From Shewanella sp. (lineage in GTDB: Bacteria; Pseudomonadota; Gammaproteobacteria; Enterobacterales; Shewanellaceae): a stretch of 5,396 nt of DNA. The translations under genes were made by a program, and so were the position numbers. Positions 1 through 5,383 of the stretch are shown here, one piece after another. The notes beneath the pieces were generated by a model that saw only the letters and a program-made list of their open reading frames with translations, was not told where the DNA came from and made no database searches. Every line of letters begins with the position of its first letter. Positions within the stretch are counted from its first letter, which is position 1. The stretch is from the NCBI GenBank assembly GCA_004195335.1, contig SDWK01000551.1:1-5396 (forward strand). The letters are read 5' to 3'.

Positions 1-2
1 AC

Positions 3-95
3 CGTATATTTGACATGATCCGTACCTCACTGAACATTACCGGCGATGCCGTCTGTGCAGTCGTGATGGACAGGTTCAATCCAGAGCATAAATAG
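3..95 (+). CDS. C-terminal end of a dicarboxylate/amino acid:cation symporter (DAACS family), partial
   Basis: Only the last 30 codons and the TAG stop are present; the gene begins left of the window. The visible peptide carries the family's last-transmembrane-helix signature FDMIRTSLNITGD. By comparison with the archaeal homologue GltPh, the Asp, Arg, Thr, Asn and final Asp of this motif correspond to D394, R397, T398, N401 and D405, which bind substrate and sodium. All five are kept. The Arg is the residue that pairs with the side-chain carboxylate of acidic substrates, so glutamate/aspartate or a C4-dicarboxylate is more likely than a neutral amino acid. The protein would be an inner-membrane, sodium- or proton-coupled importer. 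The tail ends shortly after the helix, as is usual. The exact member (GltP-, DctA- or other-type) cannot be decided from 30 residues. A strong terminator lies 10 bp downstream, so it is the last gene of its transcript. Confidence 0.8.
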   Translation, partial: RIFDMIRTSLNITGDAVCAVVMDRFNPEHK

Positions 96-104
96 TCATA
101 GTCA

Positions 105-148
105 CACAAAAAAGCCCCTCTACCGAAAGGTAGAGGGGCTTTTTTGTG
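105..148. terminator. Bidirectional Rho-independent terminator between convergent genes
   Basis: The stem is an uninterrupted 11-bp GC-rich pairing, GCCCCTCTACC (114-124) with GGTAGAGGGGC (129-139), closed by a GAAA tetraloop of the stable GNRA class. Six A (108-113) precede it and six T (140-145) follow, so the U-tract exists on both strands. The complementarity continues outward (CAC/GTG) to 105 and 148. It would end the symporter transcript on the plus strand and the aldehyde dehydrogenase transcript on the minus strand. Confidence 0.95.
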
Positions 149-221
149 CTAGGTTCTAGATTCAAGGTCCTAGGTCCTCGAACCTCGTTCCTTAATTCCT
201 CAATTCCTCAATTCCTTAATC
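149..221. repeat. Degenerate tandem array of 7-8-bp units
   Basis: The whole stretch can be parsed without gaps into ten units, each starting with C and most with CT: six heptamers (for example CTAGGTT, CTAGGTC, CTCGAAC), three octamers (CTTAATTC, then CTCAATTC twice) and a last heptamer (CTTAATC). Read on the minus strand, the sense of the adjacent gene, the units look like GAATTGAG, GAACGAG and GACCTAG. The array starts at the base after the terminator palindrome. Its last unit contains the TAA stop (216-218) and final Asp codon (219-221) of the minus-strand aldehyde dehydrogenase. Units at the gene-proximal end are AT-rich and 8 bp; those near the terminator are 7 bp and of CTAG type. I see no coding potential. 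From memory, similar degenerate CTAG-rich tracts occur downstream of genes in Shewanella, but that is not checked. Confidence 0.75.
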
Positions 222-1620
222 TAGCACTATCCAGGTGGCCTTCATCTCGGTGTACTTGTCGAATGCATGCAGTGACTTGTCGCGGCCGTTACCCGACTGC
301 TTATAACCGCCGAAAGGTGCGGTCATATCACCGCCGTCGTAATGGTTAATCCATACCATACCACTACGCAATGCCTTAGCCGTTTTGTGAGCCTTGTTGA
401 TATCTGAGGTCCACACGCCAGCTGCCAGACCATAAATACTGTCGTTCGCTATCTCTATCGCCTGCTCCATACCGTCAAAGGTGATCACCGATAATACTGG
501 GCCAAAGATCTCCTCTTTAGCAATCGTCATTTGATTATTCACCTCAGAGAAGATGGTTGGCTCAACATATACACCACCGCTTTCGGCCATCACCTGACCC
601 CAAAGGATGGCCCGGTTGCCAGGCAAGTAGCTCTTTCGCAATTAAGCCAAGCAGCTCATCTTTAACCCCTGCCTCGACCAGTAGGCGTGAACCCGCAGTA
701 CAGACCTCTCCCTGATTAAAGGCGATGGCAGACGCGGCGGCTTCGGCCGCTTTTGGCAAGTTAGGCGCATCGTTAAAGACGATATTTGGGCTCTTGCCCC
801 CCGCCTCTAACCAAACCCGCTTCATGTTAGATTCACCAGCATAGATCATCAGCTGTTTGGCTATTTTAGTCGAACCGGTAAATACCAAGGTGTCTACATC
901 CATATGCAGGGCCAATGCCTTACCTACGGTATGACCAAAACCTGGGAGTACGTTCAACACACCTTTAGGGATCCCGGCTTCTATGGCAATCTGAGCCATG
1001 CGGATCGCCGTTAACGGTGACTTTTCTGAAGGCTTTAAGATGACACTATTGCCCGTCGCCAGAGCTGGGCCCAATTTCCAGCACGCCATCAAGATAGGGA
1101 AGTTCCACGGCACGATGGCCGCCACCACGCCAACGGGCTCGCGGGTGATCATGCCTATCTCATTAGGTGCCGTTGGGGCTATCTCATCATAAATTTTATC
1201 TATCGCCTCACCGGACCAGCGAATAGCCCGTGCGGCGCCAGCTACATCGACACAACCCGAGTAACGTATGGGTTTGCCCATATCTAAGGTTTCTAGCAAG
1301 GAGAGTTCATCTTGATTGAGTTCGAGCAGTTCGGCGAAACGTATCATTACTTGCTTACGTTTTACTGGCGGCAAAGCCGACCAACTCCCTTCATCGAACG
1401 CCTTTCTGGCACTATTAACTGCAATATCGGCATCTTCCGATGAACAACTGGCCACATGACAGAGTATCCGGCCATCGATAGGGCTCACACACTCAAAGGT
1501 TTCACCCGATGCTGAGGACCGATATTCACCATCGATAAATGCAGATGACTTAATTTCCCCTTCACTGATTAACTTATCGGCCAGACTTTGCCATTGATTG
1601 CGATTTGTAGGTGTACTCAT
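216..1620 (-). pseudogene. puuC: PuuC/KauB-type aminoaldehyde dehydrogenase, disrupted by an internal out-of-frame deletion
   Basis: This is an NAD(P)+-dependent aldehyde dehydrogenase closest to gamma-glutamyl-gamma-aminobutyraldehyde dehydrogenase PuuC (the related Pseudomonas KauB oxidises 3-aminopropanal). The ATG (1618-1620) follows an AAGAGG ribosome site (1626-1631). The first 340 codons contain PWNFP (171-175) with the oxyanion Asn173, KPSEKSP (196-202), the FTGST cofactor loop (247-251), general-base Glu272 in LEAGG and catalytic Cys307 in GEVC. After WQPGHPL (codon 340, bases 601-603) the frame breaks and ends about 12 codons later. The remaining 127 codons run in another frame from about base 599, with EEIFGPVL and PFGGYKQSGNGRDKS intact up to the TAA. 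The two pieces total about 467 codons against about 495 for the family. The roughly 30 residues between HPL and the GGVYVEPTIF segment are absent, so this is a deletion of about 95 bp, not a single-base slip. No other lesion is seen, which suggests a recent event or an assembly error. Confidence 0.85.
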
Positions 1621-1657
1621 GATGACCTCTTAACGGGTAATTAATAACGATAGCTTC

Positions 1658-1783
1658 TCATACGGATCCATCTGATTGCACTTTGCCGATAAAACACAGA
1701 GCCATTCTCGTATCGATAAACGGCTTGGCTTCGATACCAAAAAGTTCGACTAAGCGCGCAGTAGAGATGTACAGAGCATCAGA
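1658..1783 (-). other. Possible coding remnant (41 codons, no start)
   Basis: On the minus strand a stop-free stretch of 41 codons, bounded upstream by TAA (1784-1786) and ended by TGA (1658-1660), reads like ordinary protein, including LVELFGIEAKPFIDTRMAL. It has no initiation codon near its left boundary and I do not recognise the family. Its GC content is like coding DNA and unlike the AT-rich promoter beside it. A stop-free run of this length is not rare by chance, so it may be only a leader region. Confidence 0.2.
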
Positions 1784-1827
1784 TTACGCTTTTAGCCGAC
1801 CATTTTTCAACACAAGTTTCAATATAT

Positions 1828-1855
1828 TTTACAAAAAGGCACTTTTTGCTATAAA
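1828..1855 (+). promoter_or_regulatory. Sigma70-type promoter for the bauA unit
   Basis: A -35 box TTTACA (1828-1833, five of six consensus bases) and a -10 box TATAAA (1850-1855, five of six) are separated by 16 bp within the most AT-rich part of the interval. Transcription would start near 1862, giving a leader of about 95 bases before the bauA start codon. It is the best promoter-like pair I see for the plus-strand unit, and it is flanked by operator-like repeats. Confidence 0.6.
1832..1848. promoter_or_regulatory. 17-bp palindrome inside the promoter spacer, with a third half-site at 1864-1870
   Basis: CAAAAAG (1832-1838), a GCA spacer and CTTTTTG (1842-1848) form a perfect 7-3-7 inverted repeat that fills the space between the -35 and -10 boxes. 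A further exact CAAAAAG lies at 1864-1870, at the expected transcription start. A protein bound here would cover the RNA polymerase site, so a repressor operator is plausible. The binding protein is unknown, and A/T-run symmetry in AT-rich DNA lowers the certainty. Confidence 0.4.
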
Positions 1856-1876
1856 TAAATGCACAAAAAGCTTTCA

Positions 1877-1891
1877 TGTTCATTATTTCTA
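1877..1891 (-). promoter_or_regulatory. PuuR-like operator candidate
   Basis: Read on the minus strand the site is TAGAAATAATGAACA. It matches 12 of 15 positions of the Escherichia coli PuuR recognition sequence as I remember it (AAAATATAATGAACA), including an unbroken run of ten bases, ATAATGAACA. It lies about 15 bp past the predicted transcription start, a usual place for a repressor. PuuR represses putrescine-use genes in E. coli, which suits the neighbouring PuuC-type gene. No puuR gene is in the window, so the assignment rests on a remembered motif and context. Confidence 0.4.
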
Positions 1892-1960
1892 ACATAGCAT
1901 ACGAAATATCAACCGCTCATAATAACAACGAATAAAACTGAATCGGGGTATATGCTATGT
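1892..1960 (+). promoter_or_regulatory. Inverted repeat that could hide the bauA start codon
   Basis: ACATAGCATA (1892-1901) and TATGCTATGT (1951-1960) are exact reverse complements of 10 bp, 49 bp apart. Both arms fall within the predicted leader RNA. The 3' arm contains the bauA ATG (1957-1959), and the GGGG ribosome site (1945-1948) sits just outside the stem. If the stem forms, the start codon would be paired, which would suit translational control. The stem is short and AT-rich with a long loop, so its stability is uncertain. Confidence 0.35.
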
Positions 1961-3294
1961 CAGATAGTCAGACAAATATGCAAAGCGAAACGCAGTCTCT
2001 TGAACACTACTGGATGCCTTTTACGGCAAACCGACAGTTCAAATCGAATCCAAGAATGCTCGCTGAAGCACAAGGCATGTATTACAAAGATACCACTGGC
2101 AGATCCGTACTCGATGGCACGGCAGGACTATGGTGTTGTAATGCGGGTCATGGACGCAAAGAGATATCGCAAGCTGTTAGTAAACAGATCCATAAACTGG
2201 ATTTTGCTCCCTCTTTCCAGATGGGGCACCCTATCGCCTTCGAACTCGCCGAACGTCTGGCTCAGATAAGTCCTGATGGATTGAATAAGGTGTTCTTCAC
2301 CAACTCAGGTTCTGAGTCGGTCGATACTGCCTTAAAGATTGCCATTAACTACCACAGAGCCAATGGTGAGGCGACACGAACGCGTTTCATCGGTCGAGAG
2401 CTTGGCTATCACGGTGTCGGCTTTGGCGGAATATCCGTCGGCGGCATCGGCGGTAACCGTAAAACCTTCAGTCAACAGCTATTGCCCGGTGTCGATCATC
2501 TGCCTCATACCTTAGATATGCAAAACAATGCCTTTAGTCGTGGCATGCCTAAGACCGGGGCCGAAAAAGCAGACGTATTGGAACAGCTGGTTGCACTTCA
2601 TGGAGCAGAAAACATCGCCGCCGTGATTGTCGAACCTATGTCGGGATCGGCTGGCGTGATATTACCGCCTGAAGGTTACCTGCAAAGACTCAGAGAGATC
2701 ACCAAAAAGCATGGCATCTTACTGATCTTTGATGAGGTGATCACTGGATTTGGCCGAGTTGGCGATGCATTTGCCAGTCAGCGCTGGGGCGTAACCCCAG
2801 ACATGATCACCACTGCCAAGGCACTCAATAACGGGGCCATCCCCATGGGTGCCGTACTTATCGATGACGCCATTTATGATGCCAGTATGCAAGGCCCGGA
2901 CGGTATCGAACTGTTTCATGGTTACACCTATTCTGGTCACCCAGTCGCCGCAGCTGCGGCCATAGCGACTCTGGACATCTACCAAAACGAGCAACTTTTC
3001 GAACGCAGCAGAGAGCTCGAAGGCTATTTCGAAGAGGCCGTTCATAGTCTCAAGGGACTGCCTAACATTATCGACATACGCAACATTGGCTTAGTCGGTG
3101 GCATTCAATTCTCTCCCAGCGAAGAGGGGATCGGAAAACGAGGCTTTGCCATTTTCGAGCATTGCTTTGCCAGTGGCACCTTAGTCAGAGCCACCGGAGA
3201 TATTATCGCAATATCTCCGCCATTGATCATCGATAAGCAGCAGATCGATCAGATAGTCAACACCTTAGGTGATGCTATACGAGCAGTGGGTTAA
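1957..3294 (+). CDS. bauA: Beta-alanine (omega-amino acid):pyruvate aminotransferase
   Basis: This is a 445-residue class III, PLP-dependent aminotransferase, the usual length for the family. It closely follows the Pseudomonas omega-amino acid:pyruvate transaminase/BauA pattern: HYWMPF near the N-terminus (17-22), GHGRKEI (64-70), the phosphate-binding NSGSE (116-120), HGV after GYHG-type segment (152-154), VEPMSGSAGV (225-234), cofactor-binding Asp259 in LIFDEVITGFGR, Schiff-base Lys288 in TTAKALNNG, and HGYTYSGHP (321-329). Arg411 in LVRATGD aligns with the switching Arg that binds the substrate carboxylate. The cytosolic reaction is beta-alanine plus pyruvate to malonate semialdehyde plus L-alanine; other omega-amines may be accepted. 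The start is chosen for its GGGG ribosome site 8 bp upstream; ATG at 1952 is out of frame and codon 8 lacks a ribosome site. The semialdehyde dehydrogenase that would use its product follows 113 bp downstream on the same strand. Substrate preference is inferred from similarity and context. Confidence 0.92.
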   Translation: MSDSQTNMQSETQSLEHYWMPFTANRQFKSNPRMLAEAQGMYYKDTTGRSVLDGTAGLWCCNAGHGRKEISQAVSKQIHKLDFAPSFQMGHPIAFELAERLAQISPDGLNKVFFTNSGSESVDTALKIAINYHRANGEATRTRFIGRELGYHGVGFGGISVGGIGGNRKTFSQQLLPGVDHLPHTLDMQNNAFSRGMPKTGAEKADVLEQLVALHGAENIAAVIVEPMSGSAGVILPPEGYLQRLREITKKHGILLIFDEVITGFGRVGDAFASQRWGVTPDMITTAKALNNGAIPMGAVLIDDAIYDASMQGPDGIELFHGYTYSGHPVAAAAAIATLDIYQNEQLFERSRELEGYFEEAVHSLKGLPNIIDIRNIGLVGGIQFSPSEEGIGKRGFAIFEHCFASGTLVRATGDIIAISPPLIIDKQQIDQIVNTLGDAIRAVG

Positions 3295-3334
3295 CGCGGC
3301 CAAGTAACCTGAATAGATAAATAGACAGATATTC

Positions 3335-3388
3335 CAGTCGTGCTGAGCGACTGAAATAGATACCAAATTACCCTACCAACAGCGTAGG
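3335..3388 (+). other. Two small hairpins in the bauA-mmsA spacer
   Basis: The first pairs CAGTCG (3335-3340) with CGACTG (3348-3353); the second pairs CCTAC (3372-3376) with GTAGG (3384-3388). Each has a 7-base loop. Neither is followed by a T-run, so they are not classical terminators. They could affect message stability or processing between the two genes, or be incidental. Confidence 0.35.
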
Positions 3389-3392
3389 AAAT

Positions 3393-3398
3393 AAAGGA
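3393..3398 (+). promoter_or_regulatory. Ribosome site that sets the mmsA start at 3408
   Basis: AAAGGA lies 9 bp before the ATG at 3408. It directly touches an in-frame TTG at 3399, leaving no spacer, so initiation at that TTG is unlikely and the ATG is preferred. Confidence 0.75.
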
Positions 3399-3407
3399 TT
3401 GAGTAAG

Positions 3408-4898
3408 ATGCAAACTATCACCCATTTCATTAACGGCAGCCATACAGACACCAGCGAGCGCACGGCTCAGGTATTCGAACCCGCCACCGGAGAGCAAAGA
3501 GCCACGGTTTCACTTGCCAGTGCTGTCGAAGTTGCCGGCGCCATCGAATTAGCAAAGAGAGCACATAAGAGCTGGTCTCAGGTATCACCGCTGAATCGCG
3601 CCAGAGTCCTGTTTAAGTTCAAGGCTCTGGTTGAAAACAATATCGATGAATTAGCCGAGCTTGTCACCCGTGAACACGGCAAGGTGTTAGATGATGCCAA
3701 GGGAGAGATCATTCGTGGCTTAGAGGTCGTCGAGTTTGCGTGCGGCATTCCTCATCTGCTTAAAGGCGAGCATACCGAACAGGTCGGCGGTGGGGTCGAT
3801 GCTTGGTGTGTCAATCAATCACTCGGTGTTGTGGCCGGTATTGCTCCGTTCAACTTCCCGGTCATGGTTCCCATGTGGATGTTCCCTATCGCGATTGCCA
3901 GTGGTAACACCTTTATCATGAAGCCATCTGAAAAAGATCCAAGCTCTGTGATGCGCCTTGCCGAACTACTTAGTGAAGCGGGACTGCCCGATGGTGTATT
4001 CAATGTTGTAAACGGTGATAAAGAGGCGGTCGATGCCCTGCTGACCCATAAAGATATCCAAGCCGTTAGTTTTGTCGGCTCAACCCCTATCGCCGAATAT
4101 ATCTATGAGACAGCATCTAAACACGGTAAGCGTGTGCAGGCATTGGGTGGCGCGAAAAACCATATGTTACTCATGCCCGATGCCGACATGGATCAAGCCG
4201 TTGGTGCCTTGATGGGCGCGGCGTATGGCTCGGCAGGTGAGCGCTGCATGGCGATATCTGTGGTACTGGCGGTTGGCAACTCAGGCGATGAACTGGTTAA
4301 AAAGCTACTGCCACAGATAGCAGCATTACGTGTGGGTAACGGCATCACTCCGGAGATGGATATGGGGCCTTTAATCTCGACGCAGCATTTAGCCAAGGTC
4401 ACCAACTATGTCGAAACTGGCGTGAAAGAAGGCGCGACCCTACTCGCTGATGGCCGGGAGTTAACCGTTAAAGATCACCAGCAGGGTTATTTCCTCGGTG
4501 GCTGCCTGTTCGATAATGTCACCCCAGAGATGACCATCTATAAGGAGGAGATCTTCGGACCAGTATTGGCCATCGTCAGAGTCGATGATTACAGCGAAGC
4601 ACTCGAACTCATTAACGAACATGAGTTCGGTAATGGCACCGCCATCTTTACCCAAAGTGGCGAGGCGGCGAGACACTTCTGCCATCACGTTCAGGTCGGT
4701 ATGGTCGGCGTAAACGTGCCTATTCCTGTGCCTATGGCTTTCCATAGCTTCGGTGGCTGGAAGCGCTCATTGTTCGGTCCACTACATATGCACGGGCCCG
4801 ATGGTGTTCGTTTCTATACCAAACGTAAGGCAATTACTGCTCGCTGGCCAAAGCCAAAACATGCTCAGGCTGAGTTTGTCATGCCAACCATGAAGTAA
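3408..4898 (+). CDS. mmsA: CoA-acylating malonate/methylmalonate semialdehyde dehydrogenase
   Basis: The 496-residue product has the length and signatures of the MmsA/IolA/BauC branch of the aldehyde dehydrogenase superfamily. Visible motifs are FNFPVMVPMWMFP (148-160), MKPSEKDPS (171-179), FVGSTPIAEY (222-231), catalytic Cys280 in GERCMAIS and EEIFGPVL (380-387). At the position where ordinary aldehyde dehydrogenases keep the general-base Glu, this protein has Asn251 in LGGAKNH. That replacement is characteristic of this CoA-dependent branch, in which the acyl-enzyme is released to CoA. The reaction is malonate semialdehyde, CoA and NAD+ to acetyl-CoA, CO2 and NADH, or methylmalonate semialdehyde to propionyl-CoA. 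Its place after bauA favours the malonate semialdehyde role (called BauC in Pseudomonas). No valine- or inositol-breakdown genes are in view, although dual use is possible. It probably shares the bauA transcript. The segment missing from the PuuC-type gene is present here (around GPLISTQHLAKV, 320-331). Confidence 0.93.
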   Translation: MQTITHFINGSHTDTSERTAQVFEPATGEQRATVSLASAVEVAGAIELAKRAHKSWSQVSPLNRARVLFKFKALVENNIDELAELVTREHGKVLDDAKGEIIRGLEVVEFACGIPHLLKGEHTEQVGGGVDAWCVNQSLGVVAGIAPFNFPVMVPMWMFPIAIASGNTFIMKPSEKDPSSVMRLAELLSEAGLPDGVFNVVNGDKEAVDALLTHKDIQAVSFVGSTPIAEYIYETASKHGKRVQALGGAKNHMLLMPDADMDQAVGALMGAAYGSAGERCMAISVVLAVGNSGDELVKKLLPQIAALRVGNGITPEMDMGPLISTQHLAKVTNYVETGVKEGATLLADGRELTVKDHQQGYFLGGCLFDNVTPEMTIYKEEIFGPVLAIVRVDDYSEALELINEHEFGNGTAIFTQSGEAARHFCHHVQVGMVGVNVPIPVPMAFHSFGGWKRSLFGPLHMHGPDGVRFYTKRKAITARWPKPKHAQAEFVMPTMK

Positions 4899-4905
4899 TC
4901 ATCAC

Positions 4906-4932
4906 CAAAGCGCAGCTTTGCCTGCGCCTTTG
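4906..4932 (+). other. Hairpin in the mmsA-cupin spacer, possible partial terminator
   Basis: CAAAGCGCAG (4906-4915) pairs with CTGCGCCTTTG (4922-4932), giving a 10-bp stem with one bulged base and the loop CTTTGC. It starts 7 bp after the mmsA stop. No T-run follows (the next bases are CTATTAAC), so termination would be weak at most. It may trim transcription or protect the upstream message, lowering expression of the third gene. Confidence 0.45.
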
Positions 4933-4958
4933 CTATTAACGCTCAATTCAAATACTGA

Positions 4959-4963
4959 TGGAG
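4959..4963 (+). promoter_or_regulatory. Ribosome site supporting the TTG start of the cupin gene
   Basis: TGGAG ends 10 bp before TTG at 4974. The nearby ATGs at 4958 and 4964 are out of frame with the cupin gene and would give only an 8- or 6-residue peptide ending at 4984. An in-frame stop (4965-4967) lies just upstream and the protein has no internal Met, so the TTG is the only reasonable start. Confidence 0.65.
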
Positions 4964-4973
4964 ATGACAGGCC

Positions 4974-5348
4974 TTGAATATTGACACAATCATAAACTTT
5001 TCGACCTCCCTTGCAGACGTCGAAAACTTTAAGCCGGAGCAAGATGAAATCTTATCCGGCGAGCCACTGCAGCAAGTTGAAAATCACTATTCCAGCCCCT
5101 GCAAACAATTTGATGCGGGCGTATGGACTGGCGCTAAAGGTGCCTGGAAAGTCAGCTATACCGAACACGAATATTGCGAAATCCTTTCCGGTTCCAGTGT
5201 TATCACCGATGGTCAGGGGCAATCTCGGACGGTTAATCAAGGTGATAAGTTTGTCATCCCGGCCGGATTTAAAGGCACGTGGGAGGTCTTAGATAGCTGT
5301 AAAAAAATCTATGTCGTCTTCCAGCAGAAAAACGAGCAAATCAGATAA
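4974..5348 (+). CDS. Small Cupin_3 (DUF861-type) domain protein
   Basis: The 124-residue product is a single cupin beta-barrel of the Cupin_3/DUF861 type, without signal peptide or membrane segment. The first cupin block is around TEHEYCEILSG (63-73) and the second around GDKFVIPAGFKGTWEV (90-105), ending with KKIYVVF (110-116). The first block has one His (65) and three Glu (64, 66, 69) instead of the full HxH...E set, so a standard metal site is not evident. Relatives include the barrel of (S)-ureidoglycine aminohydrolase and many small proteins of unknown role found near amine or amino-acid catabolic genes. It follows mmsA by 75 bp on the same strand, suggesting an accessory role in the same pathway, such as handling an unstable aldehyde or sensing a small molecule; that is speculation. 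The rare TTG start and preceding hairpin suggest lower expression than its neighbours. The catalytic function is unknown. Confidence 0.8.
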   Translation: MNIDTIINFSTSLADVENFKPEQDEILSGEPLQQVENHYSSPCKQFDAGVWTGAKGAWKVSYTEHEYCEILSGSSVITDGQGQSRTVNQGDKFVIPAGFKGTWEVLDSCKKIYVVFQQKNEQIR

Positions 5349-5367
5349 TAGAGATAGATCTTAAAAT

Positions 5368-5383
5368 TGAAACTTAAGTTTCA
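5368..5383. promoter_or_regulatory. Perfect 16-bp palindrome, operator candidate
   Basis: TGAAACTTAAGTTTCA is its own reverse complement and lies 20 bp after the cupin stop codon. It fits the remembered PsrA-type pattern (G/C)AAAC-N4-GTTT(G/C), where PsrA is a TetR-family regulator of fatty-acid use in Pseudomonas and Shewanella. With only 16 bp, no GC-rich stem and no T-run, it is a poor terminator. It may belong to a gene beginning right of the window. The regulator assignment is tentative. Confidence 0.4.

Larger units (their letters stand above)
1621..1956. other. Divergent non-coding interval between the aldehyde dehydrogenase and bauA
   Basis: This 336-bp gap has two parts. Bases 1681-1800 have about 46% GC, like the flanking genes; bases 1801-1860 drop to about 22% and 1861-1920 to about 33%. 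The AT-rich part holds the plus-strand promoter and operator candidates listed separately. For the minus-strand gene I see only a weak sigma70-like pair (TTGAAA and TAATCT, 18-bp spacer, near 1783-1812 read on the minus strand), which would leave a leader of about 150 bases. No tRNA, riboswitch or insertion sequence is recognised. Confidence 0.7.

Noticed and set aside
105..221. CRISPR array or mobile-element end
   Set aside because: The repeat units are only 7-8 bp with no spacers, no terminal inverted repeats or target duplication are seen, and the palindrome at 105-148 is a plain terminator.
562..641. Programmed frameshifting as an explanation for the split dehydrogenase
   Set aside because: There is no classical slippery heptamer with a downstream structure, and about 30 family residues would still be missing after any shift.
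1683..1892. A 69-codon plus-strand reading frame in the intergenic region
   Set aside because: It has no ribosome site, runs through the predicted promoter and AT-rich region, and its second half is low-complexity Phe/Lys/Asn-rich sequence.
1952..2269. A 105-codon plus-strand reading frame starting 5 bp before bauA
   Set aside because: It overlaps the well-supported bauA gene in another frame, its start is only 3 bp from the ribosome site, and its residues match no recognised family.
3399..3407. TTG at 3399 as the mmsA start
   Set aside because: The AAAGGA ribosome site touches this TTG without a spacer, while the ATG at 3408 has a normal 9-bp spacing.
4461..4745. A 94-codon minus-strand reading frame inside mmsA
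   Set aside because: It is a shadow of the strongly supported mmsA coding frame, with no recognisable domain or ribosome site.
4958..4984. A short upstream reading frame overlapping the cupin start as a regulatory peptide
   Set aside because: It has no ribosome site of its own and is too short to distinguish from chance; it is kept only as a minor note in the step-down finding.
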